This document shows positions 52,676 to 62,800 of a DNA stretch of 64,000 nt, in pieces. Source of the DNA: Marinomonas posidonica IVIA-Po-181 (lineage in GTDB: Bacteria; Pseudomonadota; Gammaproteobacteria; Pseudomonadales; Marinomonadaceae); the NCBI RefSeq assembly GCF_000214215.1, contig NC_015559.1:1240001-1304000 (forward strand). The letters run 5' to 3'. The notes below the pieces were generated by a model. The model was given only the letters and a program-made list of their open reading frames with translations, ran no database searches and was not told the origin of the DNA. The translations under genes were made by a program, and so were the position numbers. Within the stretch, counting starts at the first letter, position 1. Every line of letters starts with the position of its first letter.

Positions 52676-54082
52676 TCAGTTTAAAGGGAGTTCTATTTTT
52701 ATGCCTAAACCGCCAATAGGGGAATGGTAGGCGTTAATTTTACCTTGGTGACCATCCACAATGTTGGTGCAAATGGCAAGACCTAAACCGCGTCCGCCGG
52801 TGGCTCTGTTTCGTGAATTTTCAATACGATAGAATTGTTCGAAGATTCGCTCTTTTTCTTCTTCGCTCACGCCTGGCGCACTGTCTTCAAATAGAATAAC
52901 GGCTTTTTTGCCTTGTTTCGATAAACTTACTTTCAGTTTTCCTGGGGCATTTGTGTATTTTAATGCGTTATTGATCAAATTCGAGAAAAGTTGATGCAAA
53001 CGGTCGGCGTCACCAGATAGCTTGATGGGTTTGTTTTCTAAATCTTCAAACTCAATTTCCAGCCCGGCTTCATTGAACGGTAGGGTCATTGTGTGGACGG
53101 CTTGCTCAACAATGTCGTTTAGTTCTAGTGCTTCCATATCATAGTTTAAACTGCCCATATCATGCATAGAAAGCTGGTTTAAGTCATCGATTAGTCGTGT
53201 GATGTGAATGGTCTCATGTTGCAATGATGCCAAACTTTCCGGTGTTACCTTAATAATGCCATCTTGCATTGCTTCAATTTCACCTCGCAAAATTGCTACC
53301 GGGGTTCTTAGCTCGTGAGCGGTATCGGCTACCCAGCGTTTGCGAGCTTCACGGGTATTTTCTAAGGTGCAAGCAAGGTGGTTAAAGTCGCAGCTTAGGT
53401 CCGCTAATTCGTCAGTGCCTTTTACCTCAATACGCGTGTCGAAATGCCCTGCAGAGAGTTTCTTTGTGGCCATTCGCATGGTGCAAAGAGGGCGGCTTAA
53501 CCATTGTGCTAATGGCCATGTGAGCAAGGCGGCAATGGCAAGCATGAAAGCGGAGATCAATAAGAAGGCTTCACCTTGCTGTTTTACAAAGCGCAGAGTC
53601 TGATCTTGAACCAGTTCACGTATGGATCTCAATCCGACATAACCAACCACTTTATCATCGACTTTTACCGCGTGTGTCTCTGCGCTGGAGTAAGGTGTGG
53701 CACCGATAATAGGGCGTTTTTGTAGATCATACAGTAAAAAACGCTGACGATAATATTGTGATGGATAGATTAGGTCCAAGTTAGGGGTGCTTGGCGGTGG
53801 CACAAGATCACGTAGGTTTTCTAGCTTAGCCTTGTGCCATTCTCTTTCCATACGACTTTCTTGTACCAGAAAGTACCAATCATCATAGTAGATGTATAGG
53901 TTGGCGGTGCGGTTTGCCATTTGTTCTAAGAAATCGCGGTCCCGTTCTGTTGCATAGGAAACAAAGCCACGATCGAAACTCCACTGAAAGACTTGCCACA
54001 TGGAAACAATCAATAAAATGTTACTAAGAACAAAAACAGCAAAGAGCTTGTGTCGAATCTTTAAGCCTTTTAATGCGGTCAT
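52676..54082 (-). CDS. baeS: sensor histidine kinase, BaeS-like
   Basis: The 468-residue kinase has two membrane helices (about residues 11-30 and 171-192) around a 140-residue periplasmic part, HAMP (LCTMRMATKKLSAGHFDTRI), HisKA with the phospho-His in WVADTAHELRTPVAILRGEI and HATPase (FSNLINNALKYTN, ASGGRGLGLAI-like). It pairs with the BaeR-like regulator by position. E. coli BaeS has the same plan and 467 residues. Confidence 0.9.
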   Translation of the reverse strand: MTALKGLKIRHKLFAVFVLSNILLIVSMWQVFQWSFDRGFVSYATERDRDFLEQMANRTANLYIYYDDWYFLVQESRMEREWHKAKLENLRDLVPPPSTPNLDLIYPSQYYRQRFLLYDLQKRPIIGATPYSSAETHAVKVDDKVVGYVGLRSIRELVQDQTLRFVKQQGEAFLLISAFMLAIAALLTWPLAQWLSRPLCTMRMATKKLSAGHFDTRIEVKGTDELADLSCDFNHLACTLENTREARKRWVADTAHELRTPVAILRGEIEAMQDGIIKVTPESLASLQHETIHITRLIDDLNQLSMHDMGSLNYDMEALELNDIVEQAVHTMTLPFNEAGLEIEFEDLENKPIKLSGDADRLHQLFSNLINNALKYTNAPGKLKVSLSKQGKKAVILFEDSAPGVSEEEKERIFEQFYRIENSRNRATGGRGLGLAICTNIVDGHQGKINAYHSPIGGLGIKIELPLN

Positions 54083-54584
54083 GGTTGGGCTTGAGTTCCT
54101 ATTTATTATCCAGCAAAGTGTCGCGGGAAATGGGTAATGACGATATGAGAACGGGTCTTATACCAGGCGAATATTTTGTAAATACGCTAATCGTATGTTT
54201 ACTATACTGTTTCCTAGCAAAACTTGGCTACTTGTCAGACGTGTAAATAATGAGGATTTCCATTCCATTGGGAGCTCTGGGGAAGGTGCGAACAAGTCCT
54301 CTTGCCTCGGCAACCGCTCCTCGGCAACCGCTCCTGCGTTGCCCTACTGCACCACATCCCTGTGGTTATGCATTGCCCTAATAACCTACCTCCATATAGG
54401 TATCAGCATGTGGATAAAAGCCTGTTATTCGAGGCGAGTGCCGAATGTGAATAGTTAGCCTATTGCGAGGTGCTCAACAAAGAATACAGTCTTTTAGACC
54501 TTTCTCTGAAAGACTGAGGCTTAGTAGACTTATTCGTGCCTTCCCTAGTATGATGCGCCTAATTTTATTCCTTAGAGTTTTGTT
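54083..54584. other. 502-bp intergenic region with tandem repeat
   Basis: It contains two perfect 14-base tandem copies of CCTCGGCAACCGCT (54305-54318, 54319-54332) followed by a partial third. The surroundings (CTGCGTTGCCCTACTGCACC, CATCCCTGTGG) look like a short dispersed intergenic repeat rather than a gene. An 87-codon open frame across it has no coding features. Promoters for baeS and the acyltransferase must lie at the two ends. Confidence 0.5.
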
Positions 54585-55478
54585 ATGCCCATGTTTTCCT
54601 TTGCTAGAGGCGTTTTTTCGCTCCTTTTAATTATTTTCAATACCTTGCTTTGTTTTGTACCAGTGATGATCTTAGCCATCATCAAGTGCCTCTTGCCCAT
54701 TGAATCCATTCGGGCTCGTTTGAATTTATTATTGGATCATATTGCGACCTTCTGGATTGGGGTAAACAATTTAAATCAAGGTTATTTTGGCCGATCTCAT
54801 ATTGTCATATCTGGTCAACAAGACTTGCTCAAAAAAGACTGGTACATGTTGGTGGCCAACCATCAATCTTGGGTGGATATATTGGTTTTGCAGCGACTGT
54901 TTAATCGCCGTATCCCGTTTATTAAATTCTTTTTGAAGAAAGAGCTGATCTGGGTGCCATTCATTGGCTTGGCTTGGTGGGCGTTAGAGTTTCCTTTCAT
55001 GAAGCGCTATAGCCCAGCATTGTTAAAGAGGCACCCTGAGTTAAAAGGCAAAGACATAGAAGTGACAAAGAAGGCGTGTGAGAAGTTTCAGCATTTTCCT
55101 GTGTCTATTATGAATTTTTTGGAAGGAACGCGTTTCACCGCCGATAAATATCAGCAACAAAACAGTCCATTTAAGCATTTGTTGATGCCAAAAGCGGGCG
55201 GTTTGTCGTTCGCATTAAATGCAATGGATGGCAAGTTGCACCAATTAATTGATGTCACCATTGTCTATCCAAATGGCGCTCCGAGCTTTTTTCAGTATCT
55301 ATCGGGCAAGGTGGAAGAGATTAAGGTGCATGTTCGTACCATGCCAATCGATTTAAATTTACTGGGTGACTACCAGAATGATGCTGACTATCGACACCAT
55401 TTTCAGCAATGGGTCAATGCATTATGGCTACAGAAAGATAAGCAATTTGACGCCTTGTTAATGCCTAACAAGTCGTAA
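54585..55478 (+). CDS. yihG: PlsC-family acyltransferase YihG
   Basis: The 297-residue inner-membrane protein has two N-terminal helices (LLLIIFNTLLCFVPVMILAI) and the acyltransferase motifs NHQSWVD (His/Asp dyad), FFLKKELIWVPFIGLAWWAL, MNFLEGTRF and a proline-rich block. It matches E. coli YihG closely in order and length. Such enzymes acylate lysophospholipids. It stands alone, followed by the YebC-family gene after 126 bases. Confidence 0.9.
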   Translation: MPMFSFARGVFSLLLIIFNTLLCFVPVMILAIIKCLLPIESIRARLNLLLDHIATFWIGVNNLNQGYFGRSHIVISGQQDLLKKDWYMLVANHQSWVDILVLQRLFNRRIPFIKFFLKKELIWVPFIGLAWWALEFPFMKRYSPALLKRHPELKGKDIEVTKKACEKFQHFPVSIMNFLEGTRFTADKYQQQNSPFKHLLMPKAGGLSFALNAMDGKLHQLIDVTIVYPNGAPSFFQYLSGKVEEIKVHVRTMPIDLNLLGDYQNDADYRHHFQQWVNALWLQKDKQFDALLMPNKS

Positions 55479-55604
55479 GTGATTCTGGCTCAACGACCGA
55501 TTAACATCAGCAGAGTGGGTGTTTTATCTATCTGTTGGAGTTCCTTCTTCTGGTGGTACGAGTTAGAATCTTTCTTTTAAATGGGTAAACAATAGGAATA
55601 AGTA

Positions 55605-56321
55605 ATGGGCAGAGCCTTTCAAAATCGCAAAGAGTCCATGGCAAAAACTTCTGACCAAAAAGCCAAGGTTTACAGTAAATACGGCCGTGAAATTTATGTT
55701 TGTGCCAAGTCCGGTGGTATTGATCCAAATGGTAATCTTGCGCTGCGCTCATTGATTGATCGCGCGAAGAAAGATCAGGTGCCAACGCATGTTATCGATA
55801 AAGCAATTGATAAAGCCAAAGGCGGTGGTGGAGAAGATTTTGATACGGCGCGATACGAAGGCTTTGGTCCGGGTAACACCATGGTCATTGTGGATTGCCT
55901 TTCGGATAACCCAAACCGTACCTTTGGTGACGTGCGTACTTGCTTTAACAAGGTGAAGTGTAAGATTGGTGGTCAGGGCAGTGTGAGTCACATGTTTGAT
56001 CATAGCGCGATTTTTGTCTTCAACGGTGATGACGAAGAGGCTGTGTTAGAAGCCTTGATGATGGCCGATGTGGATGTGACTGACATCGAATTGGAAGATG
56101 GCAAAGTCACTGTGTTCGCACCAAACACGGAATACGCTAAAGCAAAAACCGCCTTAACGGATGCGTTTGGTGAGGTTGAATTTGATGTGGATGAAATTCA
56201 ATTTGTGGCTCAGAATATGACCGAAATTTCAGGTGATGATGTTGAGCAATTCGACCGTTTCCTTGATTTGTTGAATGACCTAGACGATGTTCAGCGCGTT
56301 TATCATAACGCCGAGTATTAA
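55605..56321 (+). CDS. yeeN: YebC/PmpR family protein (YeeN type)
   Basis: The 238-residue protein belongs to the YebC/PmpR translation or transcription regulator family: [20 protein letters not shown], then [20 protein letters not shown] and [19 protein letters not shown]. It resembles YeeN more than YebC because of the AKT(S/A)-type start and the C-terminal [12 protein letters not shown]. Family members help ribosomes pass polyproline or bind promoter DNA. The start has AGGAATAA. Confidence 0.9.
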   Translation: MGRAFQNRKESMAKTSDQKAKVYSKYGREIYVCAKSGGIDPNGNLALRSLIDRAKKDQVPTHVIDKAIDKAKGGGGEDFDTARYEGFGPGNTMVIVDCLSDNPNRTFGDVRTCFNKVKCKIGGQGSVSHMFDHSAIFVFNGDDEEAVLEALMMADVDVTDIELEDGKVTVFAPNTEYAKAKTALTDAFGEVEFDVDEIQFVAQNMTEISGDDVEQFDRFLDLLNDLDDVQRVYHNAEY

Positions 56322-56391
56322 ATGGCTTGGCACCTTGATCAGCGAAACTGGTTAGGGTGCAAGCTTTCCCCTGTATTGGCTGGAGACACCA

Positions 56392-56589
56392 ATGGATCAT
56401 AATGAAAACAAGGTGCCATCCCCGTGCGTTAATGTGTGTTACCTAAACGATGATGATGTGTGTGTTGGCTGCTATCGAACTGGCCATGAAATCAGTCAAT
56501 GGGGACGGCTGGATGTTGCATCTCAACAAGCGGTCATGGAGAAAGTGCGCGAGCGAGAAGCGGCCAGCCAGTTTGTGAGTCAATCCTAA
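56392..56589 (+). CDS. DUF1289 protein
   Basis: A 65-residue protein with the DUF1289 cysteine pattern: SPCVNVCYLNDDDVCVGCYR, likely a small metal-binding knot, followed by ISQWGRLDVASQQAVMEKV. Such proteins bind iron or zinc; function unknown. The stop overlaps the 3' end of the convergent glycosyltransferase gene by four bases. The short frame is well supported by the family match. Confidence 0.9.
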   Translation: MDHNENKVPSPCVNVCYLNDDDVCVGCYRTGHEISQWGRLDVASQQAVMEKVREREAASQFVSQS

Positions 56590-57833
56590 TCACTCGTTCG
56601 TGGTGATGAGTCCTGTTTGTTTTTCAACTCAATCCATTGTGACATATATTGCGTACTTTTTAAGCTGTGATGCCTGAGCATGAGCCCTAAAAAGTGTTGT
56701 TGGCGTAATGGCGTTTTGAGCTGAATTTGTCGCGTCAATCGATTGATCAATTTGCCTTCCCATTCACTGGCTTGATAGCGAGCTTGTAAAATCTGCAAAC
56801 CATTTTTCTGCAACAGTTGCCAGCTTTGTTGGTCTTCATAGAGTGACACGGCGGCATGAATAAACTCATCCATATCGTCTGTAATTATGCCGTTCCAAGG
56901 CCATTCACCATGCATGGATTCAGCGCCAACATGAGTGGTAATGCTCGGTGTTCCGACTTCCATGGCTTCGACTAGTTTACCTTTAATGCCGGCACCAAAA
57001 CGCAAAGGCGCTAAGCAGATTCGAGCGCTTGCCATAACTTTTTTGGCGTCCTCTGCCCAACCTTTAATATGAAACCCTTGTTTGGGGTTATGCAGTTGGG
57101 TGGCTTTAGGGGGCGGGTAAGCGCCGTAAATATGCAGTTCAGCCTGTGGTAGCCGTTGACGTATCTTGGGCCAAATTTGCGTTTTTAATTGCAGTACCGC
57201 ATCCCAATTTGGTGCGTGGCGAAAGTTGCCTATGCTGATGAAGTGTTGGCGCTGGTCAAAGGCAACAAGTTCTTCGACTTCAGTTGGGGTGTCCAGCATA
57301 AACGGCAAATGCATTAGGTGCGTCTCAGGCACATGAAACTTGTCTTTTAATAACTGGGTTTCGAACTCCGAAATCATTAGGGTTAAATCACAACGGTGTA
57401 TGGCGGCGATTTCGCGTATGCCTTGTTCGCTGTAGAGGTCGGTAAGCTGGAACTCACGTTGCGCTTTCAGTGCATTGTGTCTGGCTTGCCTGAGCGAGTG
57501 TAGATCTTCCGTATTTAAGACGCGCAGTGAATCAGGACTGAATTTTTCCACCCGCCAGCCAAATTGCTCTTCCATCATGAATCGATCGAAGATGACAATG
57601 TCTGGTTTTTTGTCAGCTATATAGTGGTCAAAGGTATCGCTGTTGAGTTCGATCTGGTCTTGTTGGATGTTAAGTTGACTGAGGTCGGCCATATGGTCGC
57701 TGAGTTGCGCAGGACTGGCAAAGGTGATGTGCCATGCTTGATTATAAAAGCTTTGCAGTAACTGCATCATGCGACTGCCAGCAGCCGAGGAGTTGGGTTC
57801 TGGCCAAACATAGCCAATCACTAATACTTGCAC
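56586..57833 (-). CDS. GT4-type glycosyltransferase
   Basis: The 415-residue protein has a GT-B fold: an N-terminal Rossmann domain starting VLVIGYVWPEPNSSAAGSRM and a C-terminal nucleotide-sugar domain with ISIGNFRHAPNWDAV, ELHIYGAYPPP, GFHIKGWAEDAKKVMASARI and LAPLRFGAGIKGKLVEAMEV. The E-x(7)-E-like motif at GAGIKGKLVEAMEVG fits retaining GT4 enzymes. The sugar and acceptor are unknown; no other polysaccharide genes are next to it. Confidence 0.88.
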   Translation of the reverse strand: MQVLVIGYVWPEPNSSAAGSRMMQLLQSFYNQAWHITFASPAQLSDHMADLSQLNIQQDQIELNSDTFDHYIADKKPDIVIFDRFMMEEQFGWRVEKFSPDSLRVLNTEDLHSLRQARHNALKAQREFQLTDLYSEQGIREIAAIHRCDLTLMISEFETQLLKDKFHVPETHLMHLPFMLDTPTEVEELVAFDQRQHFISIGNFRHAPNWDAVLQLKTQIWPKIRQRLPQAELHIYGAYPPPKATQLHNPKQGFHIKGWAEDAKKVMASARICLAPLRFGAGIKGKLVEAMEVGTPSITTHVGAESMHGEWPWNGIITDDMDEFIHAAVSLYEDQQSWQLLQKNGLQILQARYQASEWEGKLINRLTRQIQLKTPLRQQHFLGLMLRHHSLKSTQYMSQWIELKNKQDSSPRTSD

Positions 57834-57935
57834 TTGAATCTCTTCAATGTCGACGGAGGAAGTTTTTGATTCTGTATTTAAACGAGAATCAGGACATATT
57901 GTTTCGGCTATTGTATCATGGCGGTCACATTTGTG

Positions 57936-57968
57936 TTGCCTGTCTCATGTGAAGGGATTGACAGGCAA
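57936..57968. promoter_or_regulatory. inverted repeat upstream of fabV
   Basis: TTGCCTGTC (57936-57944) and GACAGGCAA (57960-57968) form a perfect 9-base inverted pair around a 15-base spacer, ending 33 bases before the fabV ATG. It could be a repressor operator or a hairpin in the 5' UTR. Confidence 0.5.
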
Positions 57969-58001
57969 GACGTAAGCAAAACATGATGTTGAGAAAATAC
58001 T

Positions 58002-59204
58002 ATGATCATTAAACCAAAAATTCGTGGATTTATTTGTACAACGACTCATCCAGTGGGCTGTGAGCAAAATGTAAGAGAGCAGATTGCGCTTACAAAGAAA
58101 AATGGTGCCATTGAAAATGGCCCTAAAAAAGTACTCGTGATTGGTTCTTCTAGTGGTTATGGTCTTTCTTCGCGTATTGCCGCCGCGTTTGGTTCAGGTG
58201 CAGCGACTATCGGTGTGTTCTTTGAGAAACCTGGGACAGAGAAAAAGCCAGGCACAGCCGGTTGGTACAATGCGGCAGCATTTGATAAAGCGGCAAAAGA
58301 AGAAGGCCTGTATGCGAAAAGCATCAATGGCGATGCATTCTCTAACGAAGCCCGTGACAAAGTGATTGAGTTGATCAAGGAAGACCTTGGTCAAATTGAT
58401 ATGGTGGTTTACTCATTGGCGTCGCCAGTTCGTAAATTGCCTGAGACAGGCGAAGTGGTTCGTTCTGTATTGAAGCCGATTGGTCAGCCATACCGTTCTA
58501 CTGCTATTGATACCAACAAAGATGTCATAATTGAAGCGGAAATTGAGCCGGCGACAGAAGAAGAGATTGCCGCAACCACCACAGTAATGGGTGGTGAAGA
58601 TTGGGAATTATGGATGTCGGCGCTACAGGAAGCGGGCGTGTTGGCGGAAGGCGTTCGCACTGTTGCTTACTCTTATATCGGTTCTGATATCACTTGGCCA
58701 ATCTACTGGCATGGTGCCCTAGGTAAAGCGAAAGAAGATTTGGATCGTGCTTCAGCCGCCATCAATACCGAATTGTCAGCTCTTAACGGTGGTGCAAATG
58801 TGGCGGTTCTTAAGTCTGTGGTAACGCAAGCGTCTTCAGCCATTCCGGTTATGCCATTGTACTTGGCCATGGTGTTCAAGGTAATGCGTGAAAAAGGTCT
58901 GCATGAAGGTTGTATGGATCAAATTTATCGCATGTTTGCAGAGCGCTTATTCAATAACCATAACCCTACGGAATTAACCGATGACACTAATCGCCTGCGT
59001 CTGGATGATTGGGAATTACGTGATGACGTGCAACAGGCATGTCGTGATCTTTGGCCACAAGTAAATGATGAGAACTTGTTTGCGAAAACCGATTACCAAC
59101 TCTACAAAGATGAATTCCTGAAGTTGTTTGGTTTTGGTATCGATGGTGTGGATTATGAAGCGGATGTGAATCCGGTAGCGGATTTTGAAGTGATTACTCT
59201 GTAA
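58002..59204 (+). CDS. fabV: enoyl-ACP reductase FabV
   Basis: The 400-residue protein is FabV, the triclosan-resistant trans-2-enoyl reductase of the last step in fatty-acid elongation. Hallmarks are [20 protein letters not shown] at the start, the nucleotide loop [19 protein letters not shown], and the Tyr-x8-Lys catalytic pair in [11 protein letters not shown]. Length equals the family norm. No FabI gene is seen in the window. A clear terminator follows. Confidence 0.96.
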   Translation: MIIKPKIRGFICTTTHPVGCEQNVREQIALTKKNGAIENGPKKVLVIGSSSGYGLSSRIAAAFGSGAATIGVFFEKPGTEKKPGTAGWYNAAAFDKAAKEEGLYAKSINGDAFSNEARDKVIELIKEDLGQIDMVVYSLASPVRKLPETGEVVRSVLKPIGQPYRSTAIDTNKDVIIEAEIEPATEEEIAATTTVMGGEDWELWMSALQEAGVLAEGVRTVAYSYIGSDITWPIYWHGALGKAKEDLDRASAAINTELSALNGGANVAVLKSVVTQASSAIPVMPLYLAMVFKVMREKGLHEGCMDQIYRMFAERLFNNHNPTELTDDTNRLRLDDWELRDDVQQACRDLWPQVNDENLFAKTDYQLYKDEFLKLFGFGIDGVDYEADVNPVADFEVITL

Positions 59205-59234
59205 TTCGCTCAAGCTATTAGGATGCATTCCGAT

Positions 59235-59269
59235 AAAAGGAGTTCAGAGGTAATCTGAACTCCTTTTTT
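59235..59269 (+). terminator. intrinsic terminator of fabV
   Basis: AAAAGGAGTTCAGA and TCTGAACTCCTTTT form a 14-base perfect stem with a five-base loop, followed by TTTATT. Because of the A/T ends it may also work in reverse. Confidence 0.93.
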
Positions 59270-59320
59270 ATTGTCTGTTTATCTCTTATAGTGTGGTTAT
59301 TGGATTTGCTTGGTAAGACT

Positions 59321-59857
59321 ATGAAGCCTGTTTTTTGTCTGTTGTGTGTATTTTCCTCGGCTGTTTTGGCGCAAACGATCGAGCGCCAGCCTGTGGAAAT
59401 TATTTACGGCAATCAGGTGATCCGGGCTGAGCATCAAGTGGTTCTCAGCTCAAAAGATGAGGTGTCGATTATTCCAGTTGATAAAGCACCTGAAGAGCGT
59501 AAGCCAAATGTGGTGGTCTCGGCGAATGCTTCAACCTCTTCTTATTTAGAAGAAAATGCCATTTCTCAGCGAGAGCAAGAGATTTACGACGAGGTTAACC
59601 AGCGAACCAAAGACGCACCCTTTACTGTTTTGTTTACAGGGAATGTGCCGGAAGAGATCGAGAATAGAAGGTTACGTATGATGCCTGAAATTGGTCTTTT
59701 AAACGAGCGTGGTGATGCCATTTCAGATCAGGATGTGAAGCCTGATATTGGTGATTTTTCGCCAATTGGGCAAGATGTTGCGCCCATCCCTTCTGGTAGC
59801 GCAGGCGAGTCATTGCAATCTAAGCAGAAGAAATTAGAGGCTCTGATAGGCGGCTGA
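59321..59857 (+). CDS. exported protein, unknown function
   Basis: The 178-residue protein starts with a signal peptide (MKPVFCLLCVFSSAVLA, then QTIERQ). The mature part is acidic and probably partly disordered, with a helical stretch SQREQEIYDEVNQRTKD and a C-terminus rich in Asp/Pro/Ser ending QKKLEALIGG. I do not recognise it. Start 59321 is preferred to the upstream in-frame GTG at 59291. Its end overlaps the convergent M16 protease gene by 24 bases. Confidence 0.65.
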   Translation: MKPVFCLLCVFSSAVLAQTIERQPVEIIYGNQVIRAEHQVVLSSKDEVSIIPVDKAPEERKPNVVVSANASTSSYLEENAISQREQEIYDEVNQRTKDAPFTVLFTGNVPEEIENRRLRMMPEIGLLNERGDAISDQDVKPDIGDFSPIGQDVAPIPSGSAGESLQSKQKKLEALIGG

Positions 59858-62800
59858 CGTTGCTTGCCAATGTTGCTGGTTGCTTAGCTCGTCAGGAAAC
59901 GCCTTGTTATGCACTATAATTCGAGTGATCTGCTCGGACTCAATTTTCTGCTTTATAAAGCGCACAAAATCCTCCTTTTTAATTTTTTCTACAGCCTCAA
60001 TCCATTCTTCCTTGGTTTTAAAATTTGGTTCGGATTTGGCGATCTGAGGCCATTCCTTTAAGGCGTTTTCACTTAGCGTTTTTGCTTCTCGTGTGACGTC
60101 CGTCAGCATGGCATTTTTTGCCACTAAAAACGCTTCGTCTGTTAAATTTTTCAGTTTGATTTCTTGTTTGTCTAAGAAGCTCTCAATGGCTCTGATTAGG
60201 GTTAAGTTGTCTTTATTTGGGGATTGCACCAACAAGCCTAAAATAGGTGTGCTGCGGATGCTTAAATTTTGTGTGCCGACAATATAGCCCATTTGCTTTT
60301 CCGTTCTGAGTTCTTGATAGAAAGCACTTTTTATTAAGGTGTTGAGTAAGGTGAAGTAACACTTTTGAGCAATTGAGGCGGGGGTTTCCTCCTGTCCTTG
60401 ATGGCTAGTGTCGATCAGGGTATAGAGAATAACGTTGTCGTCACTGCTGGAGGTGAAAGGCGCATGAAGTCTTTGGTGCGGAAGAATGTTCTTGGTTTTG
60501 ATCTTGACTGGTGTGCGATCAACAAGGCGACCAGTGAAACGCTGGTATAGGGTTTCGGCCAGTTTTTCAGTGTTTGCTTTAGTGACGTTGCCAGTACTGT
60601 AAGCCACTATGTTAAAGCTTTCTCTGGCGTGTTTAATGAAGTTTTTGTAGTCGCTAAAGGGCAAGGCTTGCAGGGCTTGTTTGAGGGTTTCTGTGGTGTG
60701 GCTGTTTTTAGTGATGAGTGTGTTGAACGCTGTGTTGGCATTGCGGAAAGCTTGTCGGTTTTGCTGGTTTTTAAAGTCTGTTGCTAACTGTTGTTTTGCC
60801 TGTTCGAATTTTTCTAGGTTGGGGCGATAGAGAAACAGTTGATCGACTAACCAAGTTAAGTACTCGTCTTGTTTGTCTGAGTAGCCGTTGGTACGAATGG
60901 TGACGCCGTTAGCATGTGGGTAGAAGCTGTAACCCAGGCCAGCAACGTAGGGTGAGTAGGTAGCTTCGCTGATGCTGGCATTGAACAATCGTGTCCATAA
61001 TCGATTGGCTAGGATGTGTTTGGCGGTATCGCTTGCATGATCAAAGCGGATGGCTAAAAAATTCATTGCCGTTGGTTTGTTAAAACTTGGATCGGATTTA
61101 TGCCAGAAGCGAAAGCCTTGCTTTTCAAATATTGGTGTTGGTTTATCGTCTTTTTCGTCTACCAGCTCAAGGGTGTTGGGGATAAAAAGGTTTTTTTGTG
61201 GAAGGCTAACAAATGTGTTTTTTACGGCCAAACTCATCATGTTCAGAAAGGCTTGGCTAAAATGGTGGTTGCTGTAATTCGTTTGATACCAGGGTTCTTC
61301 TAGCCAGTGAGAAGGTTCGGCGGCCCATTTTTCAGGGAAGTTTTGTTGGCTGGCGATTTGTATTAGTAGATTGTTAGGGGTGAGGTGCTTTAAAAGCGCT
61401 TGAACCTCTTCTTGCGTGGCGGTTTTTTCCACTCTATAACTGCCAAGTAGATCCATAGTATCTACGGTTAACATACGTGAAGAAAGTGCGCGGGCGAGTC
61501 GAATCGGCGGAACATAGCTTTGATTGTTAAACATTAAGCGGCTTAATTTTAACCCTTCATCAAGGTACATGGGGTTAACTGGGGAGGATTTAAGTAAGCT
61601 AATGCTTGCGAAAAAATGTTTCGCTACCTGGTTTATTTGTGTCATGCCCTTATTTGTCAGGTTAATGCTCACCGTGAAAAAAGCATTATGACCATAGTCT
61701 TTACTTGTTGAGGCTGAGATGCTGGTGATTAAGTCTTCGTTCTTTAGAGTTGAATAGAGGGATTGCTTGTTTTCGTTACCTAAAACATAGGACAGGTAGC
61801 GTGTGGGTTGAGTTTTGTAGTTCTGTCCTTGTGCTGGAATTTGATAGTGAAAACGAACGCTGTTGCGATCAGAGAAAGAGCGCACAAATTGCAATTTTGG
61901 TTGTTCTAAGTTGGTCTTGATTAAGTCTGGGTAGGTCTCAACTAAAACGGGCTGTTTGGTCTGTTTGGTCTGTTTGGTCTGTTTGGGAATGTTAGAGAAA
62001 TAGTGTTGTGCAAGCTTGGCCAGTGGTTCATGAGCTAGGTTGGCAACTAGGACTAAGGCCATGTTTTCAGCGTAATAGTGTTGTTTGTATAGGTTGAGCA
62101 CTTGTTCTCTTAGAGGGTGCTTGGGTCTGTCTTTGAGGGTTTTTAAGTTTCCCACCGTAAAGCGACTGTAGGGGTGCTTTGGGTTGATAAGTGTTTTTAA
62201 AGCTTGATTGTTACGACGGCTGTCCGTTTTGATTTTGGCTTTATATTCCGCATCGACAGCATTTTTTTCCCTCTGGGTTAATGACTCGCTAAACAAGGGG
62301 GCAATAAAAAATTGTGAAAATCTATCTAGAGCCCCTTCATAGGCAGATGGTTTGACGTCAAAAAAGAAGTTGGTGGTGTCTGTGCTGGTGTAAGCATTGT
62401 GTGTTCCAGCGTGGTCGTGGATGTAGTGTTGGTAATCACCAGATTTGGGGTATTTTTCGGTGCCAAGAAACAGCATATGCTCCACTAGGTGAGCCAGTCC
62501 AAGTTGCTTGTTTGGGTCCTGAAAGCTGCCTACCTTTACAGACAGTGAGGCGGCAAACTTTTCGGCTTGCGGGTCGCTGACGAGCGTCACTTTCAGTCCG
62601 TTAGAGAGGGTGATGAAATGATAGTTGCTCTGATCAGTGCGGCTTTTATGTGGGATTTCTTCAATTTTACCGATCAAGGTGTCGTGAACGACAAGGTTTG
62701 TCTCTTTATCCTTTGTCGGTTTTTGCTTGTCCATTGTGTCGGAAGTTTGATGGTTTTCTGTGTTGCCGTTTAACGTGACTGAGTTATCACTTAGAGCGTC

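Noticed and set aside
54195..54458. 87-codon open frame in the baeS-yihG gap
   Set aside because: It runs through a tandem repeat, has no Shine-Dalgarno, and shows no protein-like features.
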